A stretch of DNA of 61,750 nucleotides, taken from assembly GCA_018064885.1 (NCBI GenBank), contig JAGHUI010000097.1:1-61750 (forward strand), written 5' to 3'. The notes under the pieces are model-generated. The model ran no database searches. It saw only the letters and a program-made list of their open reading frames with translations, and was not told where the DNA came from. Source of the DNA: Candidatus Minthosoma equi (lineage in GTDB: Bacteria > Bacteroidota > Bacteroidia > Bacteroidales > Bacteroidaceae). The translations under genes and the position numbers were made by a program. Of the stretch, positions 8,765-19,385 are shown one piece after another (within the stretch, counting starts at the first letter, position 1; each line of letters starts with the position of its first letter).

Positions 8765-11700
8765 TTAAATGCTCATCTTCTCTACAGTCGCATCGTGAAG
8801 GTAAGCAGGAATAAATACTGAGAATCGTGAACCATAACCCTCCTTAGAATCTACGACAATACGTATTCTCATGCCCTCAGCAAGCTTTCTGACGATGTGC
8901 AAGCCGAGACCAAGACCTGGAACGAACTCATTGTCTTTCCAAAAAAGACCAAACACGGCCTCTTGCTTATCCTTTGGAATACCAATACCTGTATCGCCAA
9001 TAATGATTTCAACCTCATCTTCGTTGAAATGATAGATAGAGCTCAAGATGATGCTGCCCTGCTTTGTGAACTTTGTAGCGTTATGCAGAAGCTGGTTGAG
9101 AATGTAGCGAAGACGTACCTTGTCATTCTTCACATGAGGACGATGACGGAACCCCGCTGTTATAAAGTTCACATTATCAGGCATAAGATCTTTCCATTCA
9201 TTTGATATTTCCTGCAAAAGATCATAGATGCAGAAATCTTCTTCTATATACTTCAATCGTCCGCTCTCAATGCGTGAGAACATAAGGATGTCCTCAATCA
9301 TAGACGTGAGGCTTGCATTGTTCTTCTTTATATATTTGCCATAGTCTGCAAGCTCTTGAGGAGTGAAGTATTCCTCAGGAAGTGAGATGATGACATCGCT
9401 GAATCCTACAACAGCATTCAAAGGAGTGCGAATCTCATGGCTGATAGTTGTAAGGAAGTCTTCTTTCTGCTTTGCCTCTTCTGCAAGAACCATAGCGTGA
9501 CGCAAATCTTCCTCATAACGCTTTGCCTCATCAATGTTGATGAGAATACCATCAACACGCTTATTGTCTGTACCTAAATTCTGGACAACAAATCTCAGCT
9601 GCCACCAACGATAATTGCCATCGCCTTCAATATCAGCACATATTTCGTAAGAATGAGCTCCAGCAATGTCTATGGATTGAAGCATAAGAGGAATCTCGCT
9701 TGAGTGTTCTGGATGAATGTGAGAAATGATGTCTTTTACATTATCCTCTGTACGAACAGCTCTTGAGTCGGCACCATGAATTGCAAGCTCTCTAATCTCG
9801 GCTCTATTTCTCACATTCTCGTACAACTTCTGCGAGCTCTTCTCCCTCCATGTCTGCAAAAGAAGCATTATCAAGAAAATACCGCTAATGACAAATACTA
9901 TTATCACGCCCCATGTTCCATAATACACTACAGGCATCGTACATTCCATAGGAGCACCAACGATGACGAAACGGTCGCAATAGTCTGAGTATTTCAAATC
10001 CAATGCTTGCATAGCCTGATAGTCCATGTAGAACTGCTTCTTGTGAGTAAGACCAGACATTTCGCCAGGGCTCTTCTTTCCATTAATAATCATAGAGCCA
10101 ATTTCTCCCAAGTCGGTTGCAACTGTTTCATAGCCTGAGAAGTATCCACACAGATAACGTCCTTTACCATCGGCAAAACCTGCTTTCACAGCAGTGAACT
10201 GCGGAGCCCCTGTCTTGTCAACAATATCAGAGCTGAAGATATCCATCTTTAATGCCAATGATGGGTATTGCCAAGCATGTGTATAGATGTTTCTCAATCC
10301 TGCAATACCTAATCCTTCTGTGTCCTCACCAGGATTTCGAGTATTCATCTCTGGACGAGCACAAGAGTAAGTAAGCACAACGATGCTGTCTTTCCAATCC
10401 GTTGAGAATCTTTCATGTCTTATGGTGTCAAGGTGGAAATCGCTATTGTCAAGGTATGGAGGACGTGCTATTGCCTCACGAAGCTCTTTGCGAATGAGTG
10501 AATCCTGATGGAAATAGTCAAGCTCAACCTCTACGCAGTTAACACCGCTCATTTCTACAGCAAGATTGATATTTGTGATATAATCAATAGGATCATAAAT
10601 AGCAACGATGTTCTTGTGCTGTCTTATCTCATCCCAATTTGGATGATGCAATCCTCCAAGAACAACAGGAACGCCTTGAATATCTACAACACCATTCTCG
10701 TATATATAATCAAAGAAGATTCTTGCTGTACGGTCGCCCTCAGAAAGAATAATATCTGGCATCCATCCATCACGAAGAACAGAATCTTTCTTAGCATACA
10801 ATAATGCTGAGTTGTCATATCCTGGATTCTCTTGCTCGAAGAACAAGTTGCGTATATTTGGGTTTATGCCGTTATGGCGAAGTGTCTGACTTATTGTCTC
10901 ATTAAAAGACTTATAAGCACCATAGTCCTCATCATATCCATGAAGAATCAGCACATTTGCCTTTTTGGCAGGATCTCGGCTGAACTTATTGCTATCGCAT
11001 GACGTGAAGATAGCGCCAAAGCATACTGTAGCGATAAGCAGCAAGCACTCTACATACTTAGCCAAGCGGAAGAAGAACTTACTGCCCTTTCCGTATGTAC
11101 TCTCAACGCCAATAGTACCATTCTGCTTTTCAACAATAGCCTTGCTGATATTCAATCCAAGACCTGTACCCTTATCGTTTTCAGTAACTTTCACATATCG
11201 GCTGAAGACATCCTTGCATTTGTCCTCAGGGATGCCGATACCGCTATCGCTTACATAGACTTCAATAGTCTTGCCGTCTGGCAACATCTTCCATCCAAGA
11301 GTAACACTTCCCTTGAGCGTGAATTTGAATGCATTGCTAAGGAAATTGTTCACAACCTGCTTAGTTCTTGTAACATCGATATTAATCATAGCATCACCAT
11401 CTGGATCTTCAAGATTAAACATGAGATTCGTAGGAGCAATGATTCTGTTTGTCTTATAGCAAGATTCAATAAGAGCTTTAACAGATACAGGCTTGCAGAT
11501 AATCTCCATCTCTCCCGTTTCTATCGCAGCCTTATGCATCACGGTATCAATCATGCCGAGAATCATGTCTGTATTCTCATGTATAATCTGGCCATACTGT
11601 TCGCGTTCTCCCTCTTCGAACTGCATGCCAGGCATTGTCAGGAGAGAAGAGAATCCGGTCACAGCGCCAAGAGGAGTGCGAAGGTCATGGCTGATATTTG

Positions 11701-13357
11701 CAAGGAAGTTTTCCTTAAGAGAAACCTGACTTGCGAGTTCCTGAGCCTTGCGAAGCTTGTCCTCAGTTTCCTTCTTGCTATCCACATTAAGCAAAAGACC
11801 ATGTATCTCGCCTTGCTTTGCACTCATATCCGTAACAGTATATGTTGCCTCTACCCAATGCCAGTTCTTACCCTTATCAGCTGAAACCTTCATACGAATA
11901 GACTGCTTGCCTCTTTGGTTCTTAAAATCTCTGATAAGCATGAGCGAAGGAATACTTTCTGGATGTACCATCTCAGCAAACTCATCCTCTGTCAGATACT
12001 CCTTGCCATTGAGGACGCTTTCCGCAAAAGCTTTATTGTATCTGATTATTCCATCTTTCAATGACCAGATAGTGTCCATTGAATTGAGAAACAAGAGGTC
12101 GTGAACCTTTTCCTCGTACATGAGATTATCCATCATATCAATCTCTCCCTTTCTCTTCCAGCGAGAAACAAGGAACACAATCATGTATATTACGAGAGAA
12201 ACGATGACAAGATTAATCATGATATGAACACCCAGTAAAATAGGATGCTCCTGGTGATAAGGAGCATTGACAATCTTAAATTTATCGCTATAATCGCCGT
12301 ATGACAATTGCGGATTCATCAGCTGCATAGCATTCCAATCCATGTAGTAATCTGACAAATGGATTGAGATAGGAATAGCTCGCGGATTCTCTCCTCTCAA
12401 AATGCGGGCAGCGCAAGAAACCTGATCAACAACCTGAGTTTCTGTACTTGTGAAATATCCGCAAAGAAAACGAATGTTGTTAGGATTGTTGAATTGCTCA
12501 CGTATGCAGGTGAACTGAGGTGTTCTTGTGCGGTCAATGATGTTGTTGCTGTAGATATCATACTTCACCTGAAGCTGAGCCCTCTCTCTGGCGAACTGGT
12601 AAACACGCATAGTTATGAGGTTGCCAACAGAATCGGTTTGATTCTCAGCATGATTAGTATATGGTGTACTTGCAGAGATGAAATTCACCATAATCTTCCC
12701 AGGAAAATTCTCTGCAAGATATGCAGAATCAAACCTTTGTATGTGGAAATCGCCATTATTCACATATCGCGAACTATCCTCAAGCACAGAATAGATCTGT
12801 TTGCGGATTCTATTGTCATAATGACTATAGCTCAACTCAATAGTTGGGTCTTGCTGATTTGCCATGCTTGAGACAAGGCTCAGGTTTCGTTCATAGTTTA
12901 TGCGATCCTCATACCCCGTCATAAGAGGGAACTTATACAAGGAATCTCTCATCAGGCAATTCACGCCAGCAAAAACAGAAGGCGTGCTTCTTAAGAGAGA
13001 GTCTGCGCTATCATAAGTGAAAACCCAGTCAAGAATAGGATCGTCGTTCAAAAGAATGACATCAGGCTTGAAGCTGTTAATACTATCCTTGATAACAGGC
13101 CAATCGGTTTCATCGAACACCCTTGCAGGACGATGAATCATGTTTGCATAAATATGGTGAATTTCAACATTCAGTCCTTCGTTGTCAAAAGCCTCTTTCA
13201 TGGTATTGGTGAAAAGATCCTTCTCTTCGCCAATGCTGTCCCATGAATGGATAACGACAACGCTGTACTTTTGCTGCTCTTCAATCTTTGTCTTTTCATC
13301 TCCGCATGATATGAGGAGAACAGTACAAAGAGTCATCAAGGCAACAAACAGTTTCAT
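8765..13357 (-). CDS. Double sensor histidine kinase, two paralogous units fused in frame
   Basis: A single open frame of 1530 residues from the ATG at 13357 contains two related kinases. Unit 1: lipoprotein-like signal LCTVLLISC, periplasmic substrate-binding-protein-like sensor (to about 370), membrane segment (about 382-400), PAS-like region, HisKA with SHDLRTP (His557), and HATPase with SDSGIGIP and GTGLGLNIS. Unit 2 begins at about residue 765, again with a signal-like segment ending FTSC, a paralogous sensor, membrane segment (about 1148-1168), PAS-like region, SHEIRTP (His1307), and HATPase with GDTGIGIP and GLGLGLHIV. No receiver domain is present. A TTG at 11065 could start unit 2 separately as a 766-residue lipoprotein-like kinase. 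The start at 13357 is favoured because the promoter -7 box lies at 13389-13396. An assembly or sequencing error removing a stop cannot be excluded. Confidence 0.85.
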   Translation of the reverse strand: MKLFVALMTLCTVLLISCGDEKTKIEEQQKYSVVVIHSWDSIGEEKDLFTNTMKEAFDNEGLNVEIHHIYANMIHRPARVFDETDWPVIKDSINSFKPDVILLNDDPILDWVFTYDSADSLLRSTPSVFAGVNCLMRDSLYKFPLMTGYEDRINYERNLSLVSSMANQQDPTIELSYSHYDNRIRKQIYSVLEDSSRYVNNGDFHIQRFDSAYLAENFPGKIMVNFISASTPYTNHAENQTDSVGNLITMRVYQFARERAQLQVKYDIYSNNIIDRTRTPQFTCIREQFNNPNNIRFLCGYFTSTETQVVDQVSCAARILRGENPRAIPISIHLSDYYMDWNAMQLMNPQLSYGDYSDKFKIVNAPYHQEHPILLGVHIMINLVIVSLVIYMIVFLVSRWKRKGEIDMMDNLMYEEKVHDLLFLNSMDTIWSLKDGIIRYNKAFAESVLNGKEYLTEDEFAEMVHPESIPSLMLIRDFKNQRGKQSIRMKVSADKGKNWHWVEATYTVTDMSAKQGEIHGLLLNVDSKKETEDKLRKAQELASQVSLKENFLANISHDLRTPLGAVTGFSSLLTMPGMQFEEGEREQYGQIIHENTDMILGMIDTVMHKAAIETGEMEIICKPVSVKALIESCYKTNRIIAPTNLMFNLEDPDGDAMINIDVTRTKQVVNNFLSNAFKFTLKGSVTLGWKMLPDGKTIEVYVSDSGIGIPEDKCKDVFSRYVKVTENDKGTGLGLNISKAIVEKQNGTIGVESTYGKGSKFFFRLAKYVECLLLIATVCFGAIFTSCDSNKFSRDPAKKANVLILHGYDEDYGAYKSFNETISQTLRHNGINPNIRNLFFEQENPGYDNSALLYAKKDSVLRDGWMPDIILSEGDRTARIFFDYIYENGVVDIQGVPVVLGGLHHPNWDEIRQHKNIVAIYDPIDYITNINLAVEMSGVNCVEVELDYFHQDSLIRKELREAIARPPYLDNSDFHLDTIRHERFSTDWKDSIVVLTYSCARPEMNTRNPGEDTEGLGIAGLRNIYTHAWQYPSLALKMDIFSSDIVDKTGAPQFTAVKAGFADGKGRYLCGYFSGYETVATDLGEIGSMIINGKKSPGEMSGLTHKKQFYMDYQAMQALDLKYSDYCDRFVIVGAPMECTMPVVYYGTWGVIIVFVISGIFLIMLLLQTWREKSSQKLYENVRNRAEIRELAIHGADSRAVRTEDNVKDIISHIHPEHSSEIPLMLQSIDIAGAHSYEICADIEGDGNYRWWQLRFVVQNLGTDNKRVDGILINIDEAKRYEEDLRHAMVLAEEAKQKEDFLTTISHEIRTPLNAVVGFSDVIISLPEEYFTPQELADYGKYIKKNNASLTSMIEDILMFSRIESGRLKYIEEDFCIYDLLQEISNEWKDLMPDNVNFITAGFRHRPHVKNDKVRLRYILNQLLHNATKFTKQGSIILSSIYHFNEDEVEIIIGDTGIGIPKDKQEAVFGLFWKDNEFVPGLGLGLHIVRKLAEGMRIRIVVDSKEGYGSRFSVFIPAYLHDATVEKMSI

Positions 13358-13388
13358 GATATTTAGGTTAGCGGAACTCATAGTTATG

Positions 13389-13396
13389 CAAAGATA
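13389..13396 (-). promoter_or_regulatory. Sensor kinase promoter -7 box
   Basis: TATCTTTG on the minus strand fits TAnnTTTG exactly. No clear -33 TTTG is seen at the usual distance. Transcription would start near 13382, which places the first possible upstream starts in or before the promoter and supports the ATG at 13357. Confidence 0.5.
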
Positions 13397-13496
13397 CACA
13401 AATAATTATTTAATCTGTGTCATTTTTGTATGTTTTTTTATATAATAATGTGTTTTTGGTACAAAAGACTATAAATAGAACTTATTTCAGCCATAA

Positions 13497-14801
13497 TTAT
13501 TGCATCGTTTTCCACACTTTGTTTCTCAGCACCGTCTGCACAACACCTCTTGTCGTGAGGTAAGCTAAGAATGCAACCCACAATCCATGATTGGCATAAA
13601 CAGGAACAAGCAGGAAATAGAATGAGAAGAAAACAACCATTCCCAACGCCATGGAAATCAGCATTCCCTTCGTTGCCGTTGCTCCAATATACACGCCATC
13701 CCAGATGAACGCAGCCACGCCGCAAACGGGGAACAGCAATGTCCAAGGCTGATAAACCTGAGCAACCTCCAACACCTCCTCGCTATCAGTAAGCAAGGAG
13801 AGGAATGGTTTTCCGAAACAAAGGTAGGTTGCTGTGAAAAGAACCACCATAGCAAATCCCCAGCGGAAAAGACGCTTTATTGTATCATCATAAATGCCCC
13901 TTGCCTGAGCGCCGATAGCCTTTCCAACCATAGCTTCGCCAGCAAATGCAAAACCATCCATAATGTAGCTGTAAAGAGTGAATAACTGCATTAGCAACGT
14001 ATTGACAGCCAGCTCTGTATCTCCCTGCTTCGCACCTGCAGCTATAAAGAAGAAATGCACAAGAATCAAGCAGCATGTTCGCAAGAAAATGTCTTTATTC
14101 AGAAGGAAGAATTTAAGCATTGCCTTCTTCGTGATAACAATCTGGCTGCAATAGTATTTCTTCAATCGGGAATAGCAGAAAACAAGCATCAGAACTGCAA
14201 CAAGCAAGCCAACATACTGAGCTATAACCGTACCCAACGCAACCCCATTGATGTCCATTCCTAACCCATACACCAAGACAAGGCTGATTAGTATGTTTGC
14301 CACATTCTGGGTTATTGCCACAATCATTGGAATCCGAGAGTTCTGCACTCCCACATACCATCCTGTGAGAACAAACAATGCAAGAGCAGCTGGTGCGCCC
14401 CATATACATATATTAAAATATGTGCGGGTGAGTTCTGCAACCTCTTCCGATGGAGATATTATAGCCAGTGCAAGTTCTCTTATTGGCATCTGGAGACAAA
14501 GCATTATCGCTGCGATAACCACAGAAGCAAACAAGCCTCGCAGAAGCACGCTGACAACTTCTGTGAAATTTCTTGCTCCAAATGCTTGTGCCGTCATTCC
14601 GCTGGTTCCCATCCTGAGAAAAGCGAACATCCAATAAATGATGTTGAACAGCATACCTCCTACAGCAATGGCACCAATAAAAGCAGCAGAGCCAAGATGG
14701 CCAGTAATAGCAACATCTATCAAGCCAAGCAAAGGCACCGTTATGTTTGAGACGATGCTTGGCAAGGCAATGTTAAATATCTGTTTATCCCTTATATTCA
14801 A
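13497..14801 (-). CDS. MATE family efflux transporter (DinF-like)
   Basis: A 434-residue inner-membrane protein with about 12 hydrophobic segments. The N-terminus, IALPSIVSNITVPLLGLID followed by TGHLGS, is characteristic of MATE exporters of the DinF branch, which extrude cationic compounds using Na+ or H+ gradients. The substrate cannot be inferred. The frame has no ATG at the expected N-terminus; the start is probably TTG at 14801, since an in-frame stop lies just upstream. It begins 7 bases after the flavoprotein gene and is probably cotranscribed with it. Confidence 0.88.
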   Translation of the reverse strand: MNIRDKQIFNIALPSIVSNITVPLLGLIDVAITGHLGSAAFIGAIAVGGMLFNIIYWMFAFLRMGTSGMTAQAFGARNFTEVVSVLLRGLFASVVIAAIMLCLQMPIRELALAIISPSEEVAELTRTYFNICIWGAPAALALFVLTGWYVGVQNSRIPMIVAITQNVANILISLVLVYGLGMDINGVALGTVIAQYVGLLVAVLMLVFCYSRLKKYYCSQIVITKKAMLKFFLLNKDIFLRTCCLILVHFFFIAAGAKQGDTELAVNTLLMQLFTLYSYIMDGFAFAGEAMVGKAIGAQARGIYDDTIKRLFRWGFAMVVLFTATYLCFGKPFLSLLTDSEEVLEVAQVYQPWTLLFPVCGVAAFIWDGVYIGATATKGMLISMALGMVVFFSFYFLLVPVYANHGLWVAFLAYLTTRGVVQTVLRNKVWKTMQ

Positions 14802-14808
14802 AGCCGTA

Positions 14809-16410
14809 CTATCGTTTCAAATACTCTGCCAACATTTCCGCACATCGTTCACCATCAACGCCTGCGCTGACAATGCCTCCTGCATAGCCAGCTCCTTCTC
14901 CGCATGGAAAGAGCCCTTGCAAGCGAACATGCTGGAGAGTTTCTCTGTCACGAATGATGCGAACAGGAGCGCTGGTTCTTGTTTCCACACCAATCATGAG
15001 AGCTTCGTTTGTAAGGAATCCATGACTTGACTTGCCAAAGTTCTTGAATCCTTGTTGAAGTCGGGTGCTGATGAAATCGGGCATCCAGAAATGCATCGGA
15101 GTACTTATTATGCCAGGAGTGTAGCTTGTTTTTGGAAGATCATAGCTCATCTTGCCATTGACGAAATGAGCCATTCGCTGTGCTGGAGCCGTCTGCTTTC
15201 TGTTTCCCTGAAGGAATGCTGCATACTCCAATCTCTCTTGAAATTCCATCATGGCAAGCGGAGAGTCTATCGCTGTCAGCTCGTTAGTTGGTGCAGGAGG
15301 CAAGTTAATAAGACTCAGATCTTTCTGCAAGTCCTCGACATGGAGTTCCACCACCATTCCGCTATTGCTCCAAGGACTGTTGCGCTGAGAGTTGCTCATA
15401 CCATTCACAACAATCTGATTCGCTCCGCTTGCAGCAGGAACCACCGTACCGCCAGGGCACATGCAGAAACTGTAAACGCCTCGTCCGCCCACTTGTGTGA
15501 CAAAAGAATATTCAGCTGTTGGAAGATACTGTCCCTTGCCTTCTCTGCGATGATACTGAATCTGGTCGATCAACTCGCTCGGATGCTCCAATCGTACACC
15601 TACGGCAATGTCCTTTGCTTCAATCTCTATGCCTTGCTTGAAAAGATAGCGGTAAACGTCTCTCGCACTATGTCCTGTTGCAAGAATGACTGGTCCGCGG
15701 AACTGTCCAGATGGTGTCTCTATGCCCACAACACAATCATTCTCAACAATCAAGCCTGTCATCTTTGTTTCAAAATGCACCTCACCGCCGCATCTGATGA
15801 TGGTGTTGCGCATGTTCTCTATGATTGTAGGCAGCTTGTCCGTACCGAGATGAGGATGAGCATCAGCAAGGATGTTTGTGTTCGCCCCATGCTGGCAGAA
15901 CACGCTGAGGATCTTATCCACATTACCGCGTTTCTTGCTTCTTGTGTATAGCTTTCCATCGGAGAAAGCACCTGCACCACCCTCTCCGAAACTGAAGTTT
16001 GATTCTGGGTCAACAACATGATTCTTTGATATTTGAGCAATATCAATCCTGCGATCGTGAACATTCTTTCCACGTTCAACGACAATTGGTCTTACGCCAA
16101 GTTCAATAAGCTTTAAGGCAGCAAACAAACCGCCAGGACCAGCGCCGACAACGACGGCTTCTGGACATCCGCTGACATTAGGATAGTCAACTCGCTGGTA
16201 CTCATCATCGTCTGGAAGCTCATTGATGTAAACCCTAACCTTGAGATTGATGAAGATTGTTCTCTGACGAGCATCCACACTTCTCTTCAACACCCTGACT
16301 GCTGTGATTTCCTTCACGCTTATGCCTTTTTCGTCCTGAAGATAAGCCTTGATGCCGTCTTCGTTCGCTGCCTGTTCTGGCAGAACTCTTATCTGATATT
16401 CTTGAACCAT
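14809..16410 (-). CDS. FAD-dependent oxidoreductase (COG2509 type)
   Basis: A 533-residue flavoprotein. The first about 80 residues form a small alpha/beta domain, followed by the dinucleotide-binding motif VVVGAGPGGLFAA (residues about 86-98). Further family signatures are NFSFGEGGAGAFSDGKLYTR and VILATGHSARD, and a C-terminal GLFPCGEGAGYAGGI that closes over FAD. These fit the uncharacterised COG2509 dehydrogenase family common in Bacteroidetes and Firmicutes; the substrate is unknown. No signal peptide is seen. The gene starts immediately after a 23-bp-phased repeat array and is upstream of the MATE gene on the same strand. Confidence 0.88.
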   Translation of the reverse strand: MVQEYQIRVLPEQAANEDGIKAYLQDEKGISVKEITAVRVLKRSVDARQRTIFINLKVRVYINELPDDDEYQRVDYPNVSGCPEAVVVGAGPGGLFAALKLIELGVRPIVVERGKNVHDRRIDIAQISKNHVVDPESNFSFGEGGAGAFSDGKLYTRSKKRGNVDKILSVFCQHGANTNILADAHPHLGTDKLPTIIENMRNTIIRCGGEVHFETKMTGLIVENDCVVGIETPSGQFRGPVILATGHSARDVYRYLFKQGIEIEAKDIAVGVRLEHPSELIDQIQYHRREGKGQYLPTAEYSFVTQVGGRGVYSFCMCPGGTVVPAASGANQIVVNGMSNSQRNSPWSNSGMVVELHVEDLQKDLSLINLPPAPTNELTAIDSPLAMMEFQERLEYAAFLQGNRKQTAPAQRMAHFVNGKMSYDLPKTSYTPGIISTPMHFWMPDFISTRLQQGFKNFGKSSHGFLTNEALMIGVETRTSAPVRIIRDRETLQHVRLQGLFPCGEGAGYAGGIVSAGVDGERCAEMLAEYLKR

Positions 16411-16412
16411 AT

Positions 16413-16527
16413 TATTATGCTTTATTCATTACCTCGTAATTGCATCGAGCTTTTGCCCGATAAGCTCGCGAGCTTTTCCTCGTATTTGTGCTGAGCTTTT
16501 CCTCGTAAATGTTATAGCAATTACTCC
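16413..16527 (-). repeat. Array A of 23-bp-phased repeats
   Basis: Read on the minus strand, five units of exactly 23 bases fit between 16527 and 16413 (starts at 16527, 16504, 16481, 16458, 16435). Three share a 12-base head of the form GAGGAAAAGCTC or GGGCAAAAGCTC, and several end in TAC or ATC. The last unit begins GAGGTAAT and ends 2 bases before the flavoprotein start codon. Two exact 15-base copies (16470-16484 and 16493-16507) show the phase most clearly. 23 is not a multiple of three, so the array is unlikely to code. The rest of the 321-base gap (16528-16731) holds a weakly phased continuation to about 16550 and the dnaX promoter. Confidence 0.75.
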
Positions 16528-16699
16528 ATAAGCGAAATTCTGCCTACTTCGTAAGTGATTATCCGATTTGCGGGCAACTCTTGCACCACTTTGCCAAAAG
16601 ACATTGCAAATATAGTCATTATTTCATTACTATTCGTGCCAAGTAAAAGAAAAAAGGAGATTTTATTCCGTTTATGCGTCTCTTGTTCATCAAAAATCG

Positions 16700-16707
16700 T
16701 ATCTTTG
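16700..16707 (+). promoter_or_regulatory. dnaX promoter -7 box
   Basis: TATCTTTG fits TAnnTTTG and lies 24 bases before the ATG at 16732. No convincing -33 TTTG is present at 19-21 bases upstream. Confidence 0.55.
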
Positions 16708-16731
16708 CAAATAATATATAATGTAGTATCT

Positions 16732-18555
16732 ATGGACAACTATATAGTTTCAGCTCGCAAGTACCGCCCTGTCACATTCGACTCTGTCGTTGGTCAGAAT
16801 TCTCTGACCGTGACTTTGAAGAATGCCATCAAGAGCGGACGACTTGCCCATGCTTACCTTTTCTGCGGTCCTCGCGGAGTGGGAAAAACTACTTGTGCCC
16901 GCATCTTTGCAAAGACAATCAACTGTCTCTCTCCTCTGGAGAATGGCGAGGCATGCGGTGAATGTGAGTCTTGCAAGGCTTTCAACGAGCAGCGTTCCTA
17001 CAACATCCATGAGCTTGATGCCGCATCAAACAACTCTGTAGAGGACATCCGTGCTCTCATAGACCAAGTGAGGATTCCGCCTCAGATTGGCGCCTACAAG
17101 GTGTTTATCATCGACGAGGTTCACATGCTCTCCCAGGCTGCCTTCAACGCATTCCTGAAGACTCTTGAGGAACCTCCTCATCATGCTATCTTCATTCTTG
17201 CAACAACCGAGAAGCATAAGCTCTTGCCTACCATTCTTTCTCGTTGTCAGATATATGACTTCAGCCGAATGTCTGTTGACAACATTGTCCGCCACCTCAA
17301 GAATGTGGCAGAAAAGGAAGGCATTACAGCAGAGGAATCTGCTCTCAACGTCATTGCCCAGAAAGCTGATGGCGGTATGCGAGATGCGCTTTCTATCTTC
17401 GATCAGGTGGCAAGTTTCTGTGGAGGAAATATCACCTATCAGCGCACAATTGAAAACCTCAATGTGCTTGACAGCGACTATTATTTCCGCCTTACAGACT
17501 ATTTCCTTCAAGCGAAAATAACAGAATGCATGCTCACGTTCAACGAGATTCTTTCCAAGGGTTTTGAAGGACAGCATTTCATCACAGGTCTTTCCAGCCA
17601 CTTCCGCAATCTGCTCGTCAGTCGTGATGCTCAGACAGTTAGCTTGATTGAAGCAAGCGAGGAAGTGAGAAACAAGTATAAGGAGCAAGCACAGAAATGC
17701 AAACCGCAGTTCCTTTTCCAAGCAATGAAGCTTGCCAACGACTGCGACCTCAACTACAAGCAGAGCCAGAACAAGCGACTGCTCGTAGAGCTCACTCTCA
17801 TCGAGATGGCGCAACTCTCCTCCGATGAGACACCTTCTTCGGGGCGTGGCCCTAAAAGGATACTTAAGCCTATATTTGCCCAGTTGAAGGCTGCTGGGAA
17901 TGGTGGTCAGATTGCAAGCAATCAGGCTGCCCCTGCTGTCGTTCCTAATGGCACAGCAGCTTCTGCTCCTGCCAGCACTCCTGCTGCAGAGAACAGACCT
18001 ACGGCATCTGCTGCAATGCCTGCATCTTCTCCTATCGCCACACAGAAATCGTCTGTTGCTCCTACGCTGAACAGAGTGACGTCTTTCTCTATTCGCCAGA
18101 ACACTTCTGCTTCTGCACAACAGACCAAACCTGCTGTCACTCAGCCTGTTCAAACTCAAGCAGAGCAAATAGCGACATTCACAAATAAAGAAGTGAAGGA
18201 TACGGAACTCGTGGTGGCATGGAGAGAATATGCACAGTCGTTGAAAAGCACAGAAGTGGCTCTGTCAATTCAGTTTGACAACATGGAGCCTAAGCTTTCT
18301 GAAGACAAATCTTCATTCCTCATTCTTGCTGACAATCCTATCATCATGGAAGACCTCAAGAGGCACATGAACAAAATCTTGGCTTACCTTCACCAGAGAC
18401 TCCAGAACAATGCCCTGAAGATGGAAGTCAGATTGAGCGAGATTGAAGAACGAAAGAAAATACTCACAAAAACTGAACAGCTGAATCTTCTCTTGGAAAG
18501 GAGCGACGCTCTCCGCAAACTCCAATCGGAACTTCAGCTTGAACTGATAAGATAA
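16732..18555 (+). CDS. dnaX: DNA polymerase III subunit gamma/tau
   Basis: A 607-residue clamp-loader ATPase of the replisome. From the ATG at 16732 it begins [13 protein letters not shown], the family start; an open extension upstream overlaps the promoter and is not used. Walker A is GPRGVGKTT (46-54), the zinc-binding cysteines are Cys65, Cys75, Cys78 and Cys81, and Walker B/sensor segments are FIIDEVHML and [17 protein letters not shown]. Residues about 390-490 form an Ala/Pro/Ser-rich linker, followed by a tau-like C-terminal part. It heads an apparent operon with trmB 11 bases downstream. No frameshift site for gamma was searched beyond inspection. Confidence 0.96.
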   Translation: MDNYIVSARKYRPVTFDSVVGQNSLTVTLKNAIKSGRLAHAYLFCGPRGVGKTTCARIFAKTINCLSPLENGEACGECESCKAFNEQRSYNIHELDAASNNSVEDIRALIDQVRIPPQIGAYKVFIIDEVHMLSQAAFNAFLKTLEEPPHHAIFILATTEKHKLLPTILSRCQIYDFSRMSVDNIVRHLKNVAEKEGITAEESALNVIAQKADGGMRDALSIFDQVASFCGGNITYQRTIENLNVLDSDYYFRLTDYFLQAKITECMLTFNEILSKGFEGQHFITGLSSHFRNLLVSRDAQTVSLIEASEEVRNKYKEQAQKCKPQFLFQAMKLANDCDLNYKQSQNKRLLVELTLIEMAQLSSDETPSSGRGPKRILKPIFAQLKAAGNGGQIASNQAAPAVVPNGTAASAPASTPAAENRPTASAAMPASSPIATQKSSVAPTLNRVTSFSIRQNTSASAQQTKPAVTQPVQTQAEQIATFTNKEVKDTELVVAWREYAQSLKSTEVALSIQFDNMEPKLSEDKSSFLILADNPIIMEDLKRHMNKILAYLHQRLQNNALKMEVRLSEIEERKKILTKTEQLNLLLERSDALRKLQSELQLELIR

Positions 18556-18566
18556 CGCTTTCCTAT

Positions 18567-19328
18567 ATGGGCAAAGGTAAATTAGCAAAATTCGCCGACA
18601 TGGCACAGAACCCTCTTGTTGTTGAGTGTCCTTTTTGGATGCTGCAAAAGGAAGGTTTCAGCTTGCGCGGCAACTGGAATAAGGATTTCTTCAAGAACGA
18701 CAATCCTATCGTCTTGGAACTGGGATGTGGACGCGGAGAATACACCATCGGGCTTGCTCGCCGTTTTCCTCAAATTAACTTTATCGGTGTGGATATCAAG
18801 GGGTCACGAATGTGGACAGGCGCGCAAACAGCCCTGCATGAGGAAATGAAGAATGTTGCATTCCTTCGTACTAACATTGAGTGCATTGACGGACTCTTTG
18901 CTGCTGATGAAGTGGCTGAGCTATGGCTAACATTCTCCGATCCTCAGATGAAGAAGGCTACAAAGCGACTCACTTCGACATTCTTCATGGAGAGATACCG
19001 CCGCTTTGTCAAGGATGGTGGTGTCATAAATGTCAAGACTGATTCTAACTTCCTTGCCACATATACTAAATATATGGTGGAGAAGAACAAACTTCCTCTT
19101 GAGCAATGCACATTCGACCTTTATGCTGAGGAAAATATCGATTCTTCTCTCACAGACATCCGCACATACTACGAAGGCATGTGGCTGGAAAGAGGCATTC
19201 CAATCAAGTATCTGAAGTTCTGCCTGCCTCATGAAGGCGCTCTTGAAGAGCCAGACATTGAGATTCCTGTTGATGGTTATCGTTCTTATAATCATGAGGT
19301 TGTATCTACAAAGAAAACAGGCAAATAA
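18567..19328 (+). CDS. trmB: tRNA (guanine-N7-)-methyltransferase
   Basis: A 253-residue AdoMet-dependent enzyme that forms 7-methylguanosine, usually at position 46 of tRNAs. The AdoMet motif is [16 protein letters not shown] (about residues 48-63), followed by [12 protein letters not shown] and the family signature [15 protein letters not shown] in place of the more common FPDPWPK. It starts 11 bases after dnaX and precedes the Mrp ATPase gene in the same direction. There are no additional domains. Confidence 0.93.
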   Translation: MGKGKLAKFADMAQNPLVVECPFWMLQKEGFSLRGNWNKDFFKNDNPIVLELGCGRGEYTIGLARRFPQINFIGVDIKGSRMWTGAQTALHEEMKNVAFLRTNIECIDGLFAADEVAELWLTFSDPQMKKATKRLTSTFFMERYRRFVKDGGVINVKTDSNFLATYTKYMVEKNKLPLEQCTFDLYAEENIDSSLTDIRTYYEGMWLERGIPIKYLKFCLPHEGALEEPDIEIPVDGYRSYNHEVVSTKKTGK

Positions 19329-19385
19329 GAGTAATAAATTATTCCCCGTTCAATGCAAGACAATGCATTGCTAAAATTAACAACT

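Noticed and set aside
16555-16731. N-terminal extension of DnaX
   Set aside because: It would cover the promoter box at 16700-16707, and known DnaX proteins begin at the ATG at 16732.
17026-18168. 380-codon open frame on the minus strand
   Set aside because: It is antisense to dnaX, including its Ala/Pro-rich linker; no family resemblance.
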